From assembly GCA_002729235.1 (NCBI GenBank), contig PBTY01000055.1, positions 17,983 to 81,982 on the forward strand: a DNA stretch of 64,000 bases. Reading direction: 5' to 3'. The position numbers were made by a program, and so were the translations under genes. This stretch comes from Rickettsiales bacterium. GTDB taxonomy: Bacteria > Bacteroidota > Bacteroidia > Cytophagales > Cyclobacteriaceae. This document shows, in pieces, positions 35,791 through 44,950 of this stretch. The number at the start of each line of letters is the position of its first letter. The stretch's first letter is position 1. The notes beneath the pieces are model-generated. The model did not search any database and had not been told where the DNA came from. It saw only the letters and a program-made list of their open reading frames with translations.

Positions 35791-37134
35791 CTATGCTATT
35801 AATGGGATTTTAACTGTAAACTCTGTTTTACCAGGTTCGCTATCTACTTCTATTACAGCATCGTGTTCGGTGACGATGCGCTGTACCACTGCAAGCCCAA
35901 GTCCCAACCCAAAATTGAGGCCATCGACCTTAGTGGTAAAACTGGGTTCAAAAATTCGTTGCTTAATGTCTTCCGGAATGCCAGGCCCATTATCCGTTAC
36001 CTTAATGATGATATTTTTAGCATCATGACTCGAGGCTATTCGTATTTGAGGATCTTCAGTATTACTGTTAAGCATGCTTTCAATACCATTTTTGACCAGA
36101 TTGATCCAAACCTGGACTAATTGACCAGGACATGCCTCTGTATTGGGTATATACTCATCTAAAAATACGGTGGTGTTTACTCTTTTGGTGAGGTTTTTTA
36201 GGATAACCATAGCCTCAGAGATCGTGTCATTGATACTCACATCTTTAGACCATTGGTGTTCGGTAACACCAAGTTGTTTCACAGATCGTACCACGTGTGT
36301 TGAGTGCTTAGCCGCAATCTCCATATCATGTAGTGTGCAACCCACTTCCCAAAATTCATTGATTCGATCAGCACGGGATGGGTCCTTTTGTAGTGTGTTG
36401 ATTACCTCGCTAGCCGGGATCCCGGTCTTGGTAAGTTTCCTTATCTGTCCATCAGTCAGTCCTTTAATTTTCTCATATTGTTTGCGATGAGCACGAGCCT
36501 CCTCCGAACTAATTTCTTGACCTTTTTTACCGATTTCGAAAACTTCACGTAGATGTTGATCTCCATGAGAGTCCACACATTTATGGATGAATTCTGACAA
36601 TCGACCCATACTGCCATCTATTACTCCAATGGAATTGTTGAGTTCATGAGCGACTCCAGCTGCCATTTGGCCAAGGGTAGACATTTTCTCAGCTTTTAAG
36701 AGTCGTTGACTATCGTTGTACTTCTCCAGTGCCATTTTCTTAGCAAAATACTGGCGTGCATACAGTTCATTGACAACAATGGAGATGTGAAATTGTGTCA
36801 ACTTCTGCATTTCTTCAGGCGAATGAGATTCTCTAGCTCTGTCGTAATAATAGACTTCACTATCCTCCACGGCAATCACTTTAGAATAACTAAGGTGCTC
36901 GTCAGAAAAATAGCTGTAAACTCCGATAAATTTATTTTCAGAGGCCTCAAATACAGGATAGTTGCCCAGTTCGGCATCGCTCAAGTAGCCTTGAAACTTG
37001 CCTTTGGTAACTAAAAACAATCTGGTGTTTCTGTGATTAGGATCGAGCAATACCTCTCCCTTTTTCAGTTGAAGCTTCTTACTTTCATCAGAGAAGAATT
37101 CTTGCTTGACCCAGTTAAAGTTTACTCCTTCCAT
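35791..37134 (-). CDS. Cytoplasmic sensor histidine kinase with cyclic-nucleotide-binding-like domain
   Basis: 447 residues, no membrane helix. Residues 1-105 resemble a cNMP-binding (Crp-like) beta roll (LQLKKGEVLL, FLVTKGKFQGYLSD) but the phosphate-binding cassette is not recognisable. Phosphoacceptor His163 in MAAGVAHELNNSIG. About 183 residues separate it from the N-box NLVKNGIESML (normally 105-115), owing to an insertion of about 70 charged residues (roughly 185-270). ATPase motifs DNGPGIPEDI and FGLGLGLAVVQRIV are intact. Downstream of the dicarboxylate transporter gene by 6 bases and upstream of its receiver by 2. Confidence 0.85.
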   Translation of the reverse strand: MEGVNFNWVKQEFFSDESKKLQLKKGEVLLDPNHRNTRLFLVTKGKFQGYLSDAELGNYPVFEASENKFIGVYSYFSDEHLSYSKVIAVEDSEVYYYDRARESHSPEEMQKLTQFHISIVVNELYARQYFAKKMALEKYNDSQRLLKAEKMSTLGQMAAGVAHELNNSIGVIDGSMGRLSEFIHKCVDSHGDQHLREVFEIGKKGQEISSEEARAHRKQYEKIKGLTDGQIRKLTKTGIPASEVINTLQKDPSRADRINEFWEVGCTLHDMEIAAKHSTHVVRSVKQLGVTEHQWSKDVSINDTISEAMVILKNLTKRVNTTVFLDEYIPNTEACPGQLVQVWINLVKNGIESMLNSNTEDPQIRIASSHDAKNIIIKVTDNGPGIPEDIKQRIFEPSFTTKVDGLNFGLGLGLAVVQRIVTEHDAVIEVDSEPGKTEFTVKIPLIA

Positions 37135-37140
37135 AGTTTA

Positions 37141-38562
37141 TCAATTGAAGAATCCAACTAATCCTAAAATATACATCAACCCATAGTTGAGTACTAATCC
37201 AATTAGCGCAATGATCACACCAGGTTTGGCCATATTCTTTTGCTCGATGGTTCCTGTAGCAAAAGCAAGTGCATTTGGTGGGGTGCTTATTGGTAGCGCC
37301 ATACCCATAGAACAAGAAATTGTCACCGCCAGAATGATCATTTGATTACCTCCAAAGCTGTCTAAGCTAGATAAAGATACGCCAAGCGCAGCCACCAATG
37401 GTAACAGTAGGTTAGCAGTAGCTGTGTTAGACATGAAGTTGGCCATCAGCATTGCTACAAAAGTCACGGATACGATGATTAAGATAGGAGAGAATGTTCC
37501 AAATGGAATCGTATTCACTAATCGTTCAGCTAATCCACTTTTTTCCAAAGCTAAACCTAGAGCAATACCACCAGATACCAACCACAGGACATCCCAGCTA
37601 ATATTTTTTAAGTCGTTTTTATTGATAATATCAAAAGCAGAGAACACTGCAACTGGTACCATAGCTACAATGTATGAGTTCATGCCATGAACAAAATCGG
37701 TTAACCAAAGAAGTATAGTCAGCGCGAATGTGGCATACACGATATAAGCTTTTCTATTTTTCAGCCAGCTGCCTTTTATGGATAGCTGTATTTTTTCAGT
37801 TTTTACAGGATAAATGGCAATAAGTAAAACCCAGGCAATCAGCAACAGCACAATGACATATGGCAATGCCATCGCCATCCAACTACCAAAAGAGATGTAA
37901 TCACTTCCTGTCAGGTATTTTAAGGCAACGGCATTGGGAGGAGTGCCAATTGGGGTACCTATTCCTCCGATGTTTGCCGCAAAAGGGATGGCCAATGTAA
38001 ATCCAATTCTTCCTTTATCTCCGGGCACGAATACAGCCATTACTGGTACCAGGATGGATAGCATCATGGCAGTTGTCGCTGTATTACTCATAAACATGGA
38101 AAAAATAGCAGTGATGATCATCAATCCCAGCATTACCCATTTAGGGTTTTCACCAAATGGTTTCAACAATACCTTAGCCAGGTTTTGATCCAGGCGGTAC
38201 TTTGTGGCGGCCATAGCCAGGAAAAACCCCCCAAGGAAAAGTATAATAATGGGAGAGGCAAAAGTGTAGAGAATGCCTTTGTAGTCAATAAGTGTACCGA
38301 ATGTTTCAGGAGATTCGGTATTGATGACAAACTTTAACCCTTTGGTGGAGATCATGATGAGCTCCAGAAAAATGATCAACAGAGAAGTGGCATATATTGG
38401 AATGGGCTCAAGGATCCAAAACAATGCAGCCATCAAGAAAATCGCAATAACCCGTTGCTCAACCACGGTGAGTCCGTCTATGTGAAAGGCTGAAACTGGT
38501 AGGAGCAATACAAGGATGGGCAGCAAAATAGAAATCAGTAATTTGATTCGTTGGCTAGTCAT
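37141..38562 (-). CDS. Sodium:dicarboxylate symporter (DASS/SLC13 family)
   Basis: 473 residues with eleven or so helices and both SLC13 loops: SNTATTAMMLS with IGTPPNAVAL in the first half and SNTATANLLLP with ISTPPNALAFATG in the second. This family imports succinate, malate, fumarate or citrate with Na+. It is the first gene in an operon with a sensor kinase and a receiver, which may couple uptake to signalling. Confidence 0.9.
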   Translation of the reverse strand: MTSQRIKLLISILLPILVLLLPVSAFHIDGLTVVEQRVIAIFLMAALFWILEPIPIYATSLLIIFLELIMISTKGLKFVINTESPETFGTLIDYKGILYTFASPIIILFLGGFFLAMAATKYRLDQNLAKVLLKPFGENPKWVMLGLMIITAIFSMFMSNTATTAMMLSILVPVMAVFVPGDKGRIGFTLAIPFAANIGGIGTPIGTPPNAVALKYLTGSDYISFGSWMAMALPYVIVLLLIAWVLLIAIYPVKTEKIQLSIKGSWLKNRKAYIVYATFALTILLWLTDFVHGMNSYIVAMVPVAVFSAFDIINKNDLKNISWDVLWLVSGGIALGLALEKSGLAERLVNTIPFGTFSPILIIVSVTFVAMLMANFMSNTATANLLLPLVAALGVSLSSLDSFGGNQMIILAVTISCSMGMALPISTPPNALAFATGTIEQKNMAKPGVIIALIGLVLNYGLMYILGLVGFFN

Positions 38563-38585
38563 AACTCGTAGTGATTTAACAAGGA

Positions 38586-38593
38586 CAAAGGTA
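38586..38593 (-). promoter_or_regulatory. Promoter box of the transporter-kinase-receiver operon
   Basis: On the minus strand TACCTTTG (38593-38586) is a perfect -7 box, 23 bases from the ATG at 38562. The rest of the 270-base gap to 38832 otherwise holds only the inverted repeat at 38778-38826. Confidence 0.5.
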
Positions 38594-38777
38594 TGTTAGG
38601 TATCTCACTAAGGGCCTAAAAAACGTGAGTTGTATGGGTGACCTTTATCACAGTACCCTATGGGTTTTGTCAGAGTAAGTAAATTATGAAACTCTTAGCT
38701 TTTGACGAAAAATTCAAACGATTTCATATCAAATATTCTCTTTTGTTGAATTGATGATTGGTTATTGCAATCGTTTA

Positions 38778-38826
38778 CAAAACCACATTCTCTTAAAAAA
38801 AAATAAGATGAAAGAGAATGGTTTTG
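38778..38826 (-). terminator. Long imperfect inverted repeat after the DUF547 gene
   Basis: CAAAACCACATTCTCTT (38778-38794) and AAGAGAATGGTTTTG (38812-38826) are reverse complements apart from a 2-base bulge; the loop contains nine A in a row on the plus strand (poly-U in minus-strand RNA). Immediately 3' of the gene at 38833, so it may act as an unusual terminator or an RNA-stabilising hairpin. Confidence 0.45.
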
Positions 38827-38832
38827 GGAAAA

Positions 38833-39555
38833 TTAATACCTGAATTCACTGTTGGAATCATTCAATTCCCAGTTGTATTCATAAGTAGTCACCTCATGAC
38901 TAGACGGAATCTTGATGATTCGGTATTGATTGACATAATCAAGAATAGTTGTGGTGTCGTTTACAAAATCAGGACGATACCATTCGAAAACCTGAGAGAC
39001 TGCAGTTTGTCTTTTTGAAACTCTCACATACCAATCAATATTCAGTACCTCGATGGTTTTATTTTCAAGGGTGCTTTCTAGAGAGTCAGGTACAAAAGCA
39101 TAGTTGGCTATTGGAGGGCACCCAATGGCGGCACATACCAGTACAAAGTGAAGTCTTGGATCTGGGAATGCTGAAAATAAAATATCCTTTTCTAACTCAT
39201 CTAGAGTGACCATCCTGCCAGCCACTTCAAACTCATTCGTATCGAAAAAACCATCAACATCCCAGGGTCCATTGATTGGCAGGTTATCTACCACTTGTTT
39301 GATGACCAAAATATTATAGGCATTGGTGTAAAATGCTTTTTGAGTTACCGGGTCTTTTCCTGTTACCAAATAATTAGCGATCTGATCGGTGAGTTGATTT
39401 ATTGATCGGGAATTGACCTTGATGTATTCATAATCTACCAGGCCATGTTTTACATAGGTTTGAAAGAATTGATTGGCGTTAACAAAGAATTCATCGGATT
39501 GAGCGTAACTCAGGTTGGTCGCCAGAACGAGAAGGAGGGTACTTAAAAATTTCAT
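38833..39555 (-). CDS. Secreted DUF547-domain protein
   Basis: 240 residues with signal peptide (MKFLSTLLLVLATNLSYAQ). DUF547 signature: KAFYTNAYNILVIKQVV and HFVLVCAAIGCPPI, with FNID-like DWYVRVSK. In Bacteroidota this domain often occurs in exported proteins, with a papain-like Cys-His fold proposed; the Cys in AIGCPP is in place. Single gene. Confidence 0.85.
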   Translation of the reverse strand: MKFLSTLLLVLATNLSYAQSDEFFVNANQFFQTYVKHGLVDYEYIKVNSRSINQLTDQIANYLVTGKDPVTQKAFYTNAYNILVIKQVVDNLPINGPWDVDGFFDTNEFEVAGRMVTLDELEKDILFSAFPDPRLHFVLVCAAIGCPPIANYAFVPDSLESTLENKTIEVLNIDWYVRVSKRQTAVSQVFEWYRPDFVNDTTTILDYVNQYRIIKIPSSHEVTTYEYNWELNDSNSEFRY

Positions 39556-39614
39556 TTTAGGGTATGGATGATTGGATTAAATATAGCCAATAACTCAAAC
39601 AAAACATTGAATGG

Positions 39615-40610
39615 TTAGACTTCTTGACTTAAACCCATTTTGGATAGCTTAGATATCAACTCTGCTATACTTTTCAGGTCAAATGTCTGCTGGCCAACAA
39701 TGAGTTGCCAATTTCGGTTTTTGACCGTGACAGAAACTTCTGCCTCGCTTGTAAGTCGATAGCCATTGCGCTTCAGTGCTTGCTCTGTCCAATAGACTTC
39801 ATTCTCATTTCCACTTACATGGATCTCAATTCCATTTTGTGCCAAATCCACGGTGCCATGAATCATGTCATAGCCATAATCTTGAAGGTATAGCGTCTTC
39901 TCAAGAGTTCCGTCCAGAATTAAGTCTTCAGGGCTTCCCTGGATCACTGATTGATTGAAGTTGAATAACCACAGTTTGTCAGATAGTTGAGTACTCACCT
40001 GCATGTCATGAGTCGAGATCAGAATAGCCTTTCCTTTTCTAGCAATATCTCGCAATAGGACCATGACTTCTATTTTGTTGTATAGATCCAAATGAGCAGC
40101 TGGCTCATCCAATAAGATGATGTCAGTTTCTTGAGCAAGGGCACGTGCAATCATCACTTTTTGCAGCTGTCCATCACTCAATTCATAGATTTTTCTATTT
40201 GCCAGGTAATTGATATGTGTTTCTGATATGGCCCAGTCTATTATTTTCTTATCATGTTCAGAGAGTGTGCCCATCCATCCAGAGTAGGGATGTCGACCGA
40301 TTGCAATTAGCTCTAATACCGAGAGGTTTTGGCTGTATGGTTTCTCGGTAAGTACCACACTAAGTTGTCGGGCCAACTCTAGTTTGGATAACCTGGTAAT
40401 TGATTTTCCATTGTAAACAATTTCACCACTCAATTGATCAAGTAGACCTGAAATGGTTTTGATAAACGTGGTTTTCCCAACTCCATTTTGGCCCATCAAA
40501 GATATGATTTGACCTCTTTCAAGACTAAGATTGATGTCTTTTTGAATGACTTTAGTCTGGCCTTTGTTCTCATACCCAATGCATAAATTTTTCACCTCTA
40601 GTACCCCCAT
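39615..40610 (-). CDS. btuD: ABC transporter ATPase for vitamin B12 (BtuD-like)
   Basis: 331 residues. Walker A GQNGVGKTT (40-48), Walker B IILLDEPAAHLD, and an LSDGQ instead of LSGGQ signature. About 80 extra C-terminal residues (from YLQDYGYDMIHG) form an extension usual in Bacteroidota metallophore ATPases. By sequence alone it could serve iron-siderophore uptake; the B12 riboswitch locus next door makes cobalamin the better guess. It overlaps btuC by one base. Confidence 0.8.
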   Translation of the reverse strand: MGVLEVKNLCIGYENKGQTKVIQKDINLSLERGQIISLMGQNGVGKTTFIKTISGLLDQLSGEIVYNGKSITRLSKLELARQLSVVLTEKPYSQNLSVLELIAIGRHPYSGWMGTLSEHDKKIIDWAISETHINYLANRKIYELSDGQLQKVMIARALAQETDIILLDEPAAHLDLYNKIEVMVLLRDIARKGKAILISTHDMQVSTQLSDKLWLFNFNQSVIQGSPEDLILDGTLEKTLYLQDYGYDMIHGTVDLAQNGIEIHVSGNENEVYWTEQALKRNGYRLTSEAEVSVTVKNRNWQLIVGQQTFDLKSIAELISKLSKMGLSQEV

Positions 40611-41668
40611 CAGTAGCTATAATTTAGGTTTCTTTTCCGCATTAAAATATAGATGACAAAAGGCGCTCCAAATAATGCCGTAACGGCATTAATTGGAAGT
40701 GTAGCTTCAATCCCAGGAAGCTGAGCAATTAGGTCAAATAGCAACATCAGAGTACTCCCAAAAAGTATGACTAGAGGAGTTAGAAACAAGTGGTTGGAAG
40801 TGTTGAATAGCATTCTTGTGAGATGTGGTATAGCTATCCCAAAAAAAGCAATTGGGCCACAAAAAGCTGTAACTGTACCAGCTAAAATTGCTGTATTGAC
40901 AATAATGAGCAGTCGGGTTCTCTTCATGTTGAGACCCAGACTTACTGCATAATTTTCACCGAGAAGCAGCGTGTTTAGAGGTTTGCTTAAAAGAACTGAG
41001 AGAATTAAGCCAATAACCAGAATTGGGATAAACACTGAGAGTTCGGCCCAACTCAAACTGCCCAGGCTACCAAATGACCAAATGACGTAGGCTTGAATGT
41101 TTTCCGCCTGGCTGAAGAACTGTAGGATACTTACAAAGGCGCCAGAAGCTGCACCAAACATCAGTCCAATGATGAGTAAAGTGACACTGTCTTTAATTTT
41201 GGAGGCAGCAAGAGAGATGATTAGTAAAACTGATAAGGAACCCAGGCCCGCTGAAGCAACCAATAACCAGCTTCTTCCAATACCACTGAGTTCGAGGAAC
41301 CCGCCAATGTAAAAGCCCAAAAATATAGCAATAGCAACTCCTAGTCCTGCTCCGGAGCTAATCCCCAATACATAGGGTCCAGCCAATGGGTTTCTAAACA
41401 GGGTTTGCATCTGTAACCCACTTACACTCAAGGAACTTCCCACAAGGAGAGCAGTAAGTGCTTTAGGAAGTCTGAAGTTTCCTAATATTATATCCCAACC
41501 ATTATTACCTGTAGATCCAGATGTGAAGAAGTTGAAAACGTCTCCAAAACCAATCGAGACAGAGCCAAAACATATATTCAATCCCAAACTGAATATTAGA
41601 GCTATGCTTAGACCTATGAGGATTTTGATCCATTTGTTTTTCGATTCTTCCAGGTATTGATGGATCAT
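40610..41668 (-). CDS. btuC: ABC transporter permease for vitamin B12 (BtuC-like, FecCD family)
   Basis: 352 residues, about ten helices. Typical FecCD motifs: LVGSSLSVSGLQMQTLFRNPLAGPYVLG-type region near residue 80 and CGPIAFFGIAIPHLTR near 275. Middle gene of the btuF-btuC-btuD operon; its ATG overlaps the btuF stop (ATGA) by 4 bases. Confidence 0.85.
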   Translation of the reverse strand: MIHQYLEESKNKWIKILIGLSIALIFSLGLNICFGSVSIGFGDVFNFFTSGSTGNNGWDIILGNFRLPKALTALLVGSSLSVSGLQMQTLFRNPLAGPYVLGISSGAGLGVAIAIFLGFYIGGFLELSGIGRSWLLVASAGLGSLSVLLIISLAASKIKDSVTLLIIGLMFGAASGAFVSILQFFSQAENIQAYVIWSFGSLGSLSWAELSVFIPILVIGLILSVLLSKPLNTLLLGENYAVSLGLNMKRTRLLIIVNTAILAGTVTAFCGPIAFFGIAIPHLTRMLFNTSNHLFLTPLVILFGSTLMLLFDLIAQLPGIEATLPINAVTALFGAPFVIYILMRKRNLNYSY

Positions 41669-42735
41669 GGGAGTTTTTCGTAATAATATGTTTCGTATTC
41701 TGGAAGAAGTTCTGGATGCAAAATTTTAATCATATCAGCTAATATCAAATCTGGTCTTGCATATCCCGATTCAAAGAAATCATAACCACCAAATTGATTT
41801 AATCTCTTGCTGTAGTTATAAAGATTCCCGGCCTTAAATGACTCGAAATCTGCATATCGTTCATCTTGCCCTTTCACGGATTCTGCGGTGTTGAATGTAC
41901 TGGTTCCAATCCAATAGTCCGCTGTATGTGCTTTATCAAATACGGATTCAAAACTAAGTTCTAGCCAGCCTCCAGAAGAATCTTGCTCCCACAAATAGTG
42001 CCCGCCTGCATCTTTAAAAAATCCAGAAGCCCAGTTTTGACCACCGGGTAAAAACCAGACATCTCCGTATAGGACACCACTCAAAATAGTTGGTCGCTCA
42101 TTAATCTTATGTGTAAGCAATTTGAGCGAGTCATAAGTTGTTGCTATGTCAGAGAATATGGAGTCTGCTCTGGCTTCTTTATGGAATAGCGCCCCAAAAA
42201 ATTTAATCCATTCTGCGCGACCCAGCGCAGATGACTCCAGGTAATCAGCATTATATATAACAGGAATTCCTGCTTCTGCTATTTTATCCAAAGAAGTGGA
42301 TTCACTACCCATATCAAATGCAATGACCGCATCGGGATTGAGCGAAATTAGAACTTCCAGATTGATGTTGCCATCAGGACCGAGATCAGTTACCTTACCC
42401 TCATCTACTAACACTCGAATTTTTTCAGAACTGATATAATTTGTATTGGGAAAACCAACCAATCGATCTTCGAGTCCAAGTAATTCCAGATAGGGAAGAT
42501 GTGTAGTGGAAGTAACCACCACTCGTTTAATCGAATCTTGCAACGAATAGACTTTTGATTTTACTGCTCCTGGCCATGGTTCCAAAACAAGCAGCTTATT
42601 ATTGTTGAATTGAAACTTTTCAGCATATTCCAAAGTGCTTGAAACGGAATATGTTTCAGTTCCAGATTGGTTTGCTTCCTTTTTTTGGCAACCAATGAAG
42701 GTAAATATAGAAAGTGCTAATACGCTATACTTCAT
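41665..42735 (-). CDS. btuF: Cobalamin-binding lipoprotein of ABC importer (BtuF-like)
   Basis: 356 residues. Lipobox FIGC (Cys16) makes it a lipoprotein; the fold is a class III periplasmic binding protein (VVVTSTTHLPYLELLGLEDRLVG, followed by LISLNPDAVIAFD). First gene of the operon and divergent from the btuB riboswitch. Siderophore binding cannot be excluded from sequence. Confidence 0.82.
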   Translation of the reverse strand: MKYSVLALSIFTFIGCQKKEANQSGTETYSVSSTLEYAEKFQFNNNKLLVLEPWPGAVKSKVYSLQDSIKRVVVTSTTHLPYLELLGLEDRLVGFPNTNYISSEKIRVLVDEGKVTDLGPDGNINLEVLISLNPDAVIAFDMGSESTSLDKIAEAGIPVIYNADYLESSALGRAEWIKFFGALFHKEARADSIFSDIATTYDSLKLLTHKINERPTILSGVLYGDVWFLPGGQNWASGFFKDAGGHYLWEQDSSGGWLELSFESVFDKAHTADYWIGTSTFNTAESVKGQDERYADFESFKAGNLYNYSKRLNQFGGYDFFESGYARPDLILADMIKILHPELLPEYETYYYEKLP

Positions 42736-42757
42736 GAATCAAAATTGAATAAAAAAA

Positions 42758-42780
42758 ATCAGACCTGTAAAAAATCTGAT
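42758..42780 (-). other. Terminator-like hairpin in the btuFCD leader
   Basis: On the minus strand ATCAGA (42780-42775) pairs with TCTGAT (42763-42758), followed by eight T, only 15 bases before the btuF ATG. It would stop minus-strand transcription unless the btuFCD start site is inside or after it, so it may be an attenuator or a block against antisense reading. Confidence 0.4.
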
Positions 42781-42790
42781 GGATGTCGGC

Positions 42791-42798
42791 TACCTTTG
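42791..42798 (+). promoter_or_regulatory. Promoter box of the riboswitch-btuB transcript
   Basis: TACCTTTG is a perfect -7 box; transcription would start around 42803-42806, just before the first conserved cobalamin riboswitch stem. Confidence 0.6.
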
Positions 42799-42804
42799 AA
42801 GCGA

Positions 42805-42985
42805 TTATGGTTGTTGACGCTTCTACGAAGGTCAGCATTAAAAGGGAATTCGGTGAGAATCCGAAGCTGTCCCCGCAACTGTAATTTCCAATTGATGATT
42901 TGTCTCATCATGCCACTGGTTGTTCAAAGAACGATTGACTGGGAAGGCGACAAATCAGGAAAAGCCAGGAGACCTGCCACGATCT
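42805..42985 (+). promoter_or_regulatory. Cobalamin riboswitch (B12-box RNA)
   Basis: Core motifs appear in the canonical order: AAAAGGGAA at about 42840-42848, GGTGAGAATCC at 42852-42862, CCCCGCAACTGTAA at 42871-42884, GCCACTG near 42911, GGGAAGGCG near 42941 and the B12 box AGCCAGGAGACCTGCC at 42963-42978. It lies on the plus strand in front of btuB. No intrinsic terminator follows, so control is probably at translation. Ends are approximate to about 15 bases. Confidence 0.95.
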
Positions 42986-43096
42986 ATTTTATTCCAAGCT
43001 TCGGGTTGAAAGCAAAGGAGATAGAACACCTCTGGGTTTTCCATACTCTATTACTTTTTTCCGATGGCTTTGAATGGACTTTAGATAGTTTGATTC

Positions 43097-44950
43097 ATGG
43101 TCTCGAGAATTTGTGTGTTTGTATTTTTGCTGTCTTTAGTACATCTCGTGCTATCACAGGAAGATACCGTCCAATTGGATGAGGTTACAGTATCTGCTTT
43201 ACAATTTGAGCGATTTACAACTGGAGATCAGTTGGCAACCATTTCTCTCGATGAGACTTTACCCTCACTGGATCAAGCACTTTCTCAGCAAAGTAGTATT
43301 TACTTCAAGTCCTATGGTAATGGACAATTAGCATCCATTTCTTTCAGAGGAACTTCAGCCAGTCAAACGAATGTGCTGTGGCATGGGATTTCAGCCAATT
43401 ATCCAACACTTGGTCAAATGGATTTTTCTCAATGGCCAACCTGGATGATGGATGAGTTACAGCTTAGTATGGGAGCCAACTCATCTCTTTATGGCAATGG
43501 CGCAATTGGTGGGACGGTTCTAATTGATTCCGATATAAGCCATCAGCCAAAAGGAGCGTCTCTTTTACTTGGAGGAGGAAGTTTTGGTGAATTCAAAACA
43601 GGCATAAAAGCAACCTATGGAAAGGGTAGGGTCAAAGCACATACGAACCTGTATCGTTCTTTTTTGCAGAATGATTTTAAGTATGAATACAATGGTGAAA
43701 CGCTTCGTCAGAACAATGCTTCCTCCTTGATCTATGGGCTCAAGCAACAAATGTCATATACTATAAAAGGCACGCGATTATTTGCAGACTTTCAATATCT
43801 GCTCAATGATCGGGATATTCAGCCAACGAAAAGTGCTCCAACTTCTCAGGATGAGTTGACAACAAAAAATACACGTCTGGCCATTGGTGCTAATCAAGAA
43901 TGGGCTAAGAGTAGTCTGAATGTGACATTTGCTTATTTGCAAAACGATCAGATCTACAATGAGATTGATCAAACGACAGGAAATCAATATTCTTCCTTAG
44001 TCACTTACTGGTTTCAGTTGAATGATCAATTGGATTTTAGGGTGGGTGGAAATACGAATCTATATACTGCTTCATCAGATAGTTATTCAGATGAATTTCA
44101 TGATTTACAGGCTGATGCTTTTACTTCTGTAAGTGCAAAACTGATACAATGGTGGCAGTCCGTCTTAAACCTTCGTCAATCATTTTATGCAGATCAATCT
44201 CATTTTGTGCCATCCTGGAGTAATGAATTGATCATTTGGACTACAGAAAATCATAAGCTTAAATTCAATGAAAGTTTCGCTTTTGGTTTTAGATACCCAA
44301 CATTGAATGATCGATATTGGTCCCCGGGAGGGAATCTGGATTTAGAACCAGAAAAAAGTAAAACACTCGATGGTGAATTCAATGTTGAAATGCCAGTTGC
44401 GTCTAACAGTCTCTCAATAAAATTCGGTGGTTATCATACATGGTCTAAGGATTGGATCGTTTGGCTTCCGTCTGAAGCTGGATATTGGGTTCCACAGAAC
44501 TTTAGAGAAGTGGAGATTTCAGGATTGGAATCTTCTCTTGAAATTTCAGGAGATCTTTTTGGTGATTACCAGTTTAACGCATCATACACCTATAATCGAT
44601 CAATCAATAAAACAGGGTCCAACTCAGGAAAATTACTTCCTTATACTCCAGAACATAATGCACTGGTTAGTTGGCAGCATCAGATCAAAAAATATTTTAA
44701 TTATCGCTTGAATTCCTCCTTTACAGGAAAACGATATACGACGCTAGACAATACAGAAAGGTCATCGGTAGCTCCATTTTTTATTCTTGATTTTACATTA
44801 GGTCGAGAGTTTGAGCTACCTCTTTTTGATATTTCTATAGATGCATCTATTAATAATCTGCTGGATGCCAATTATGAGAACTTAAATAACCGGGCCATGC
44901 CTGGAAGAAATTATCAGTTACAATTAATAATCAATTACAACAATCGATGA
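43097..44950 (+). CDS. btuB: TonB-dependent vitamin B12 receptor
   Basis: 617 residues with signal peptide, start ATG at 43097. Plug domain: DTVQLDEVTVSALQ, LSQQSSIYFKSYGNGQLASISFRGTSASQT and GANSSLYGNGAIGGTVLID; the barrel ends in YQLQLIINYNNR. Directly under the cobalamin riboswitch, so B12 transport is well supported by context. Overlaps the next gene by 4 bases (ATGA). Confidence 0.93.
   Translation: MVSRICVFVFLLSLVHLVLSQEDTVQLDEVTVSALQFERFTTGDQLATISLDETLPSLDQALSQQSSIYFKSYGNGQLASISFRGTSASQTNVLWHGISANYPTLGQMDFSQWPTWMMDELQLSMGANSSLYGNGAIGGTVLIDSDISHQPKGASLLLGGGSFGEFKTGIKATYGKGRVKAHTNLYRSFLQNDFKYEYNGETLRQNNASSLIYGLKQQMSYTIKGTRLFADFQYLLNDRDIQPTKSAPTSQDELTTKNTRLAIGANQEWAKSSLNVTFAYLQNDQIYNEIDQTTGNQYSSLVTYWFQLNDQLDFRVGGNTNLYTASSDSYSDEFHDLQADAFTSVSAKLIQWWQSVLNLRQSFYADQSHFVPSWSNELIIWTTENHKLKFNESFAFGFRYPTLNDRYWSPGGNLDLEPEKSKTLDGEFNVEMPVASNSLSIKFGGYHTWSKDWIVWLPSEAGYWVPQNFREVEISGLESSLEISGDLFGDYQFNASYTYNRSINKTGSNSGKLLPYTPEHNALVSWQHQIKKYFNYRLNSSFTGKRYTTLDNTERSSVAPFFILDFTLGREFELPLFDISIDASINNLLDANYENLNNRAMPGRNYQLQLIINYNNR

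Noticed and set aside
36143-36490. 115-codon plus-strand frame
   Set aside because: Opposite the histidine kinase gene, no start signal, no recognisable domain.
39615-42735. Iron-siderophore importer as the identity of the ABC operon
   Set aside because: Sequence alone allows it, but adjacency to the B12 riboswitch, btuB and meaB favours cobalamin.
42745-43182. Open plus-strand frame of 145 codons before btuB
   Set aside because: It runs straight through the cobalamin riboswitch and overlaps the btuB start; composition is not protein-like.
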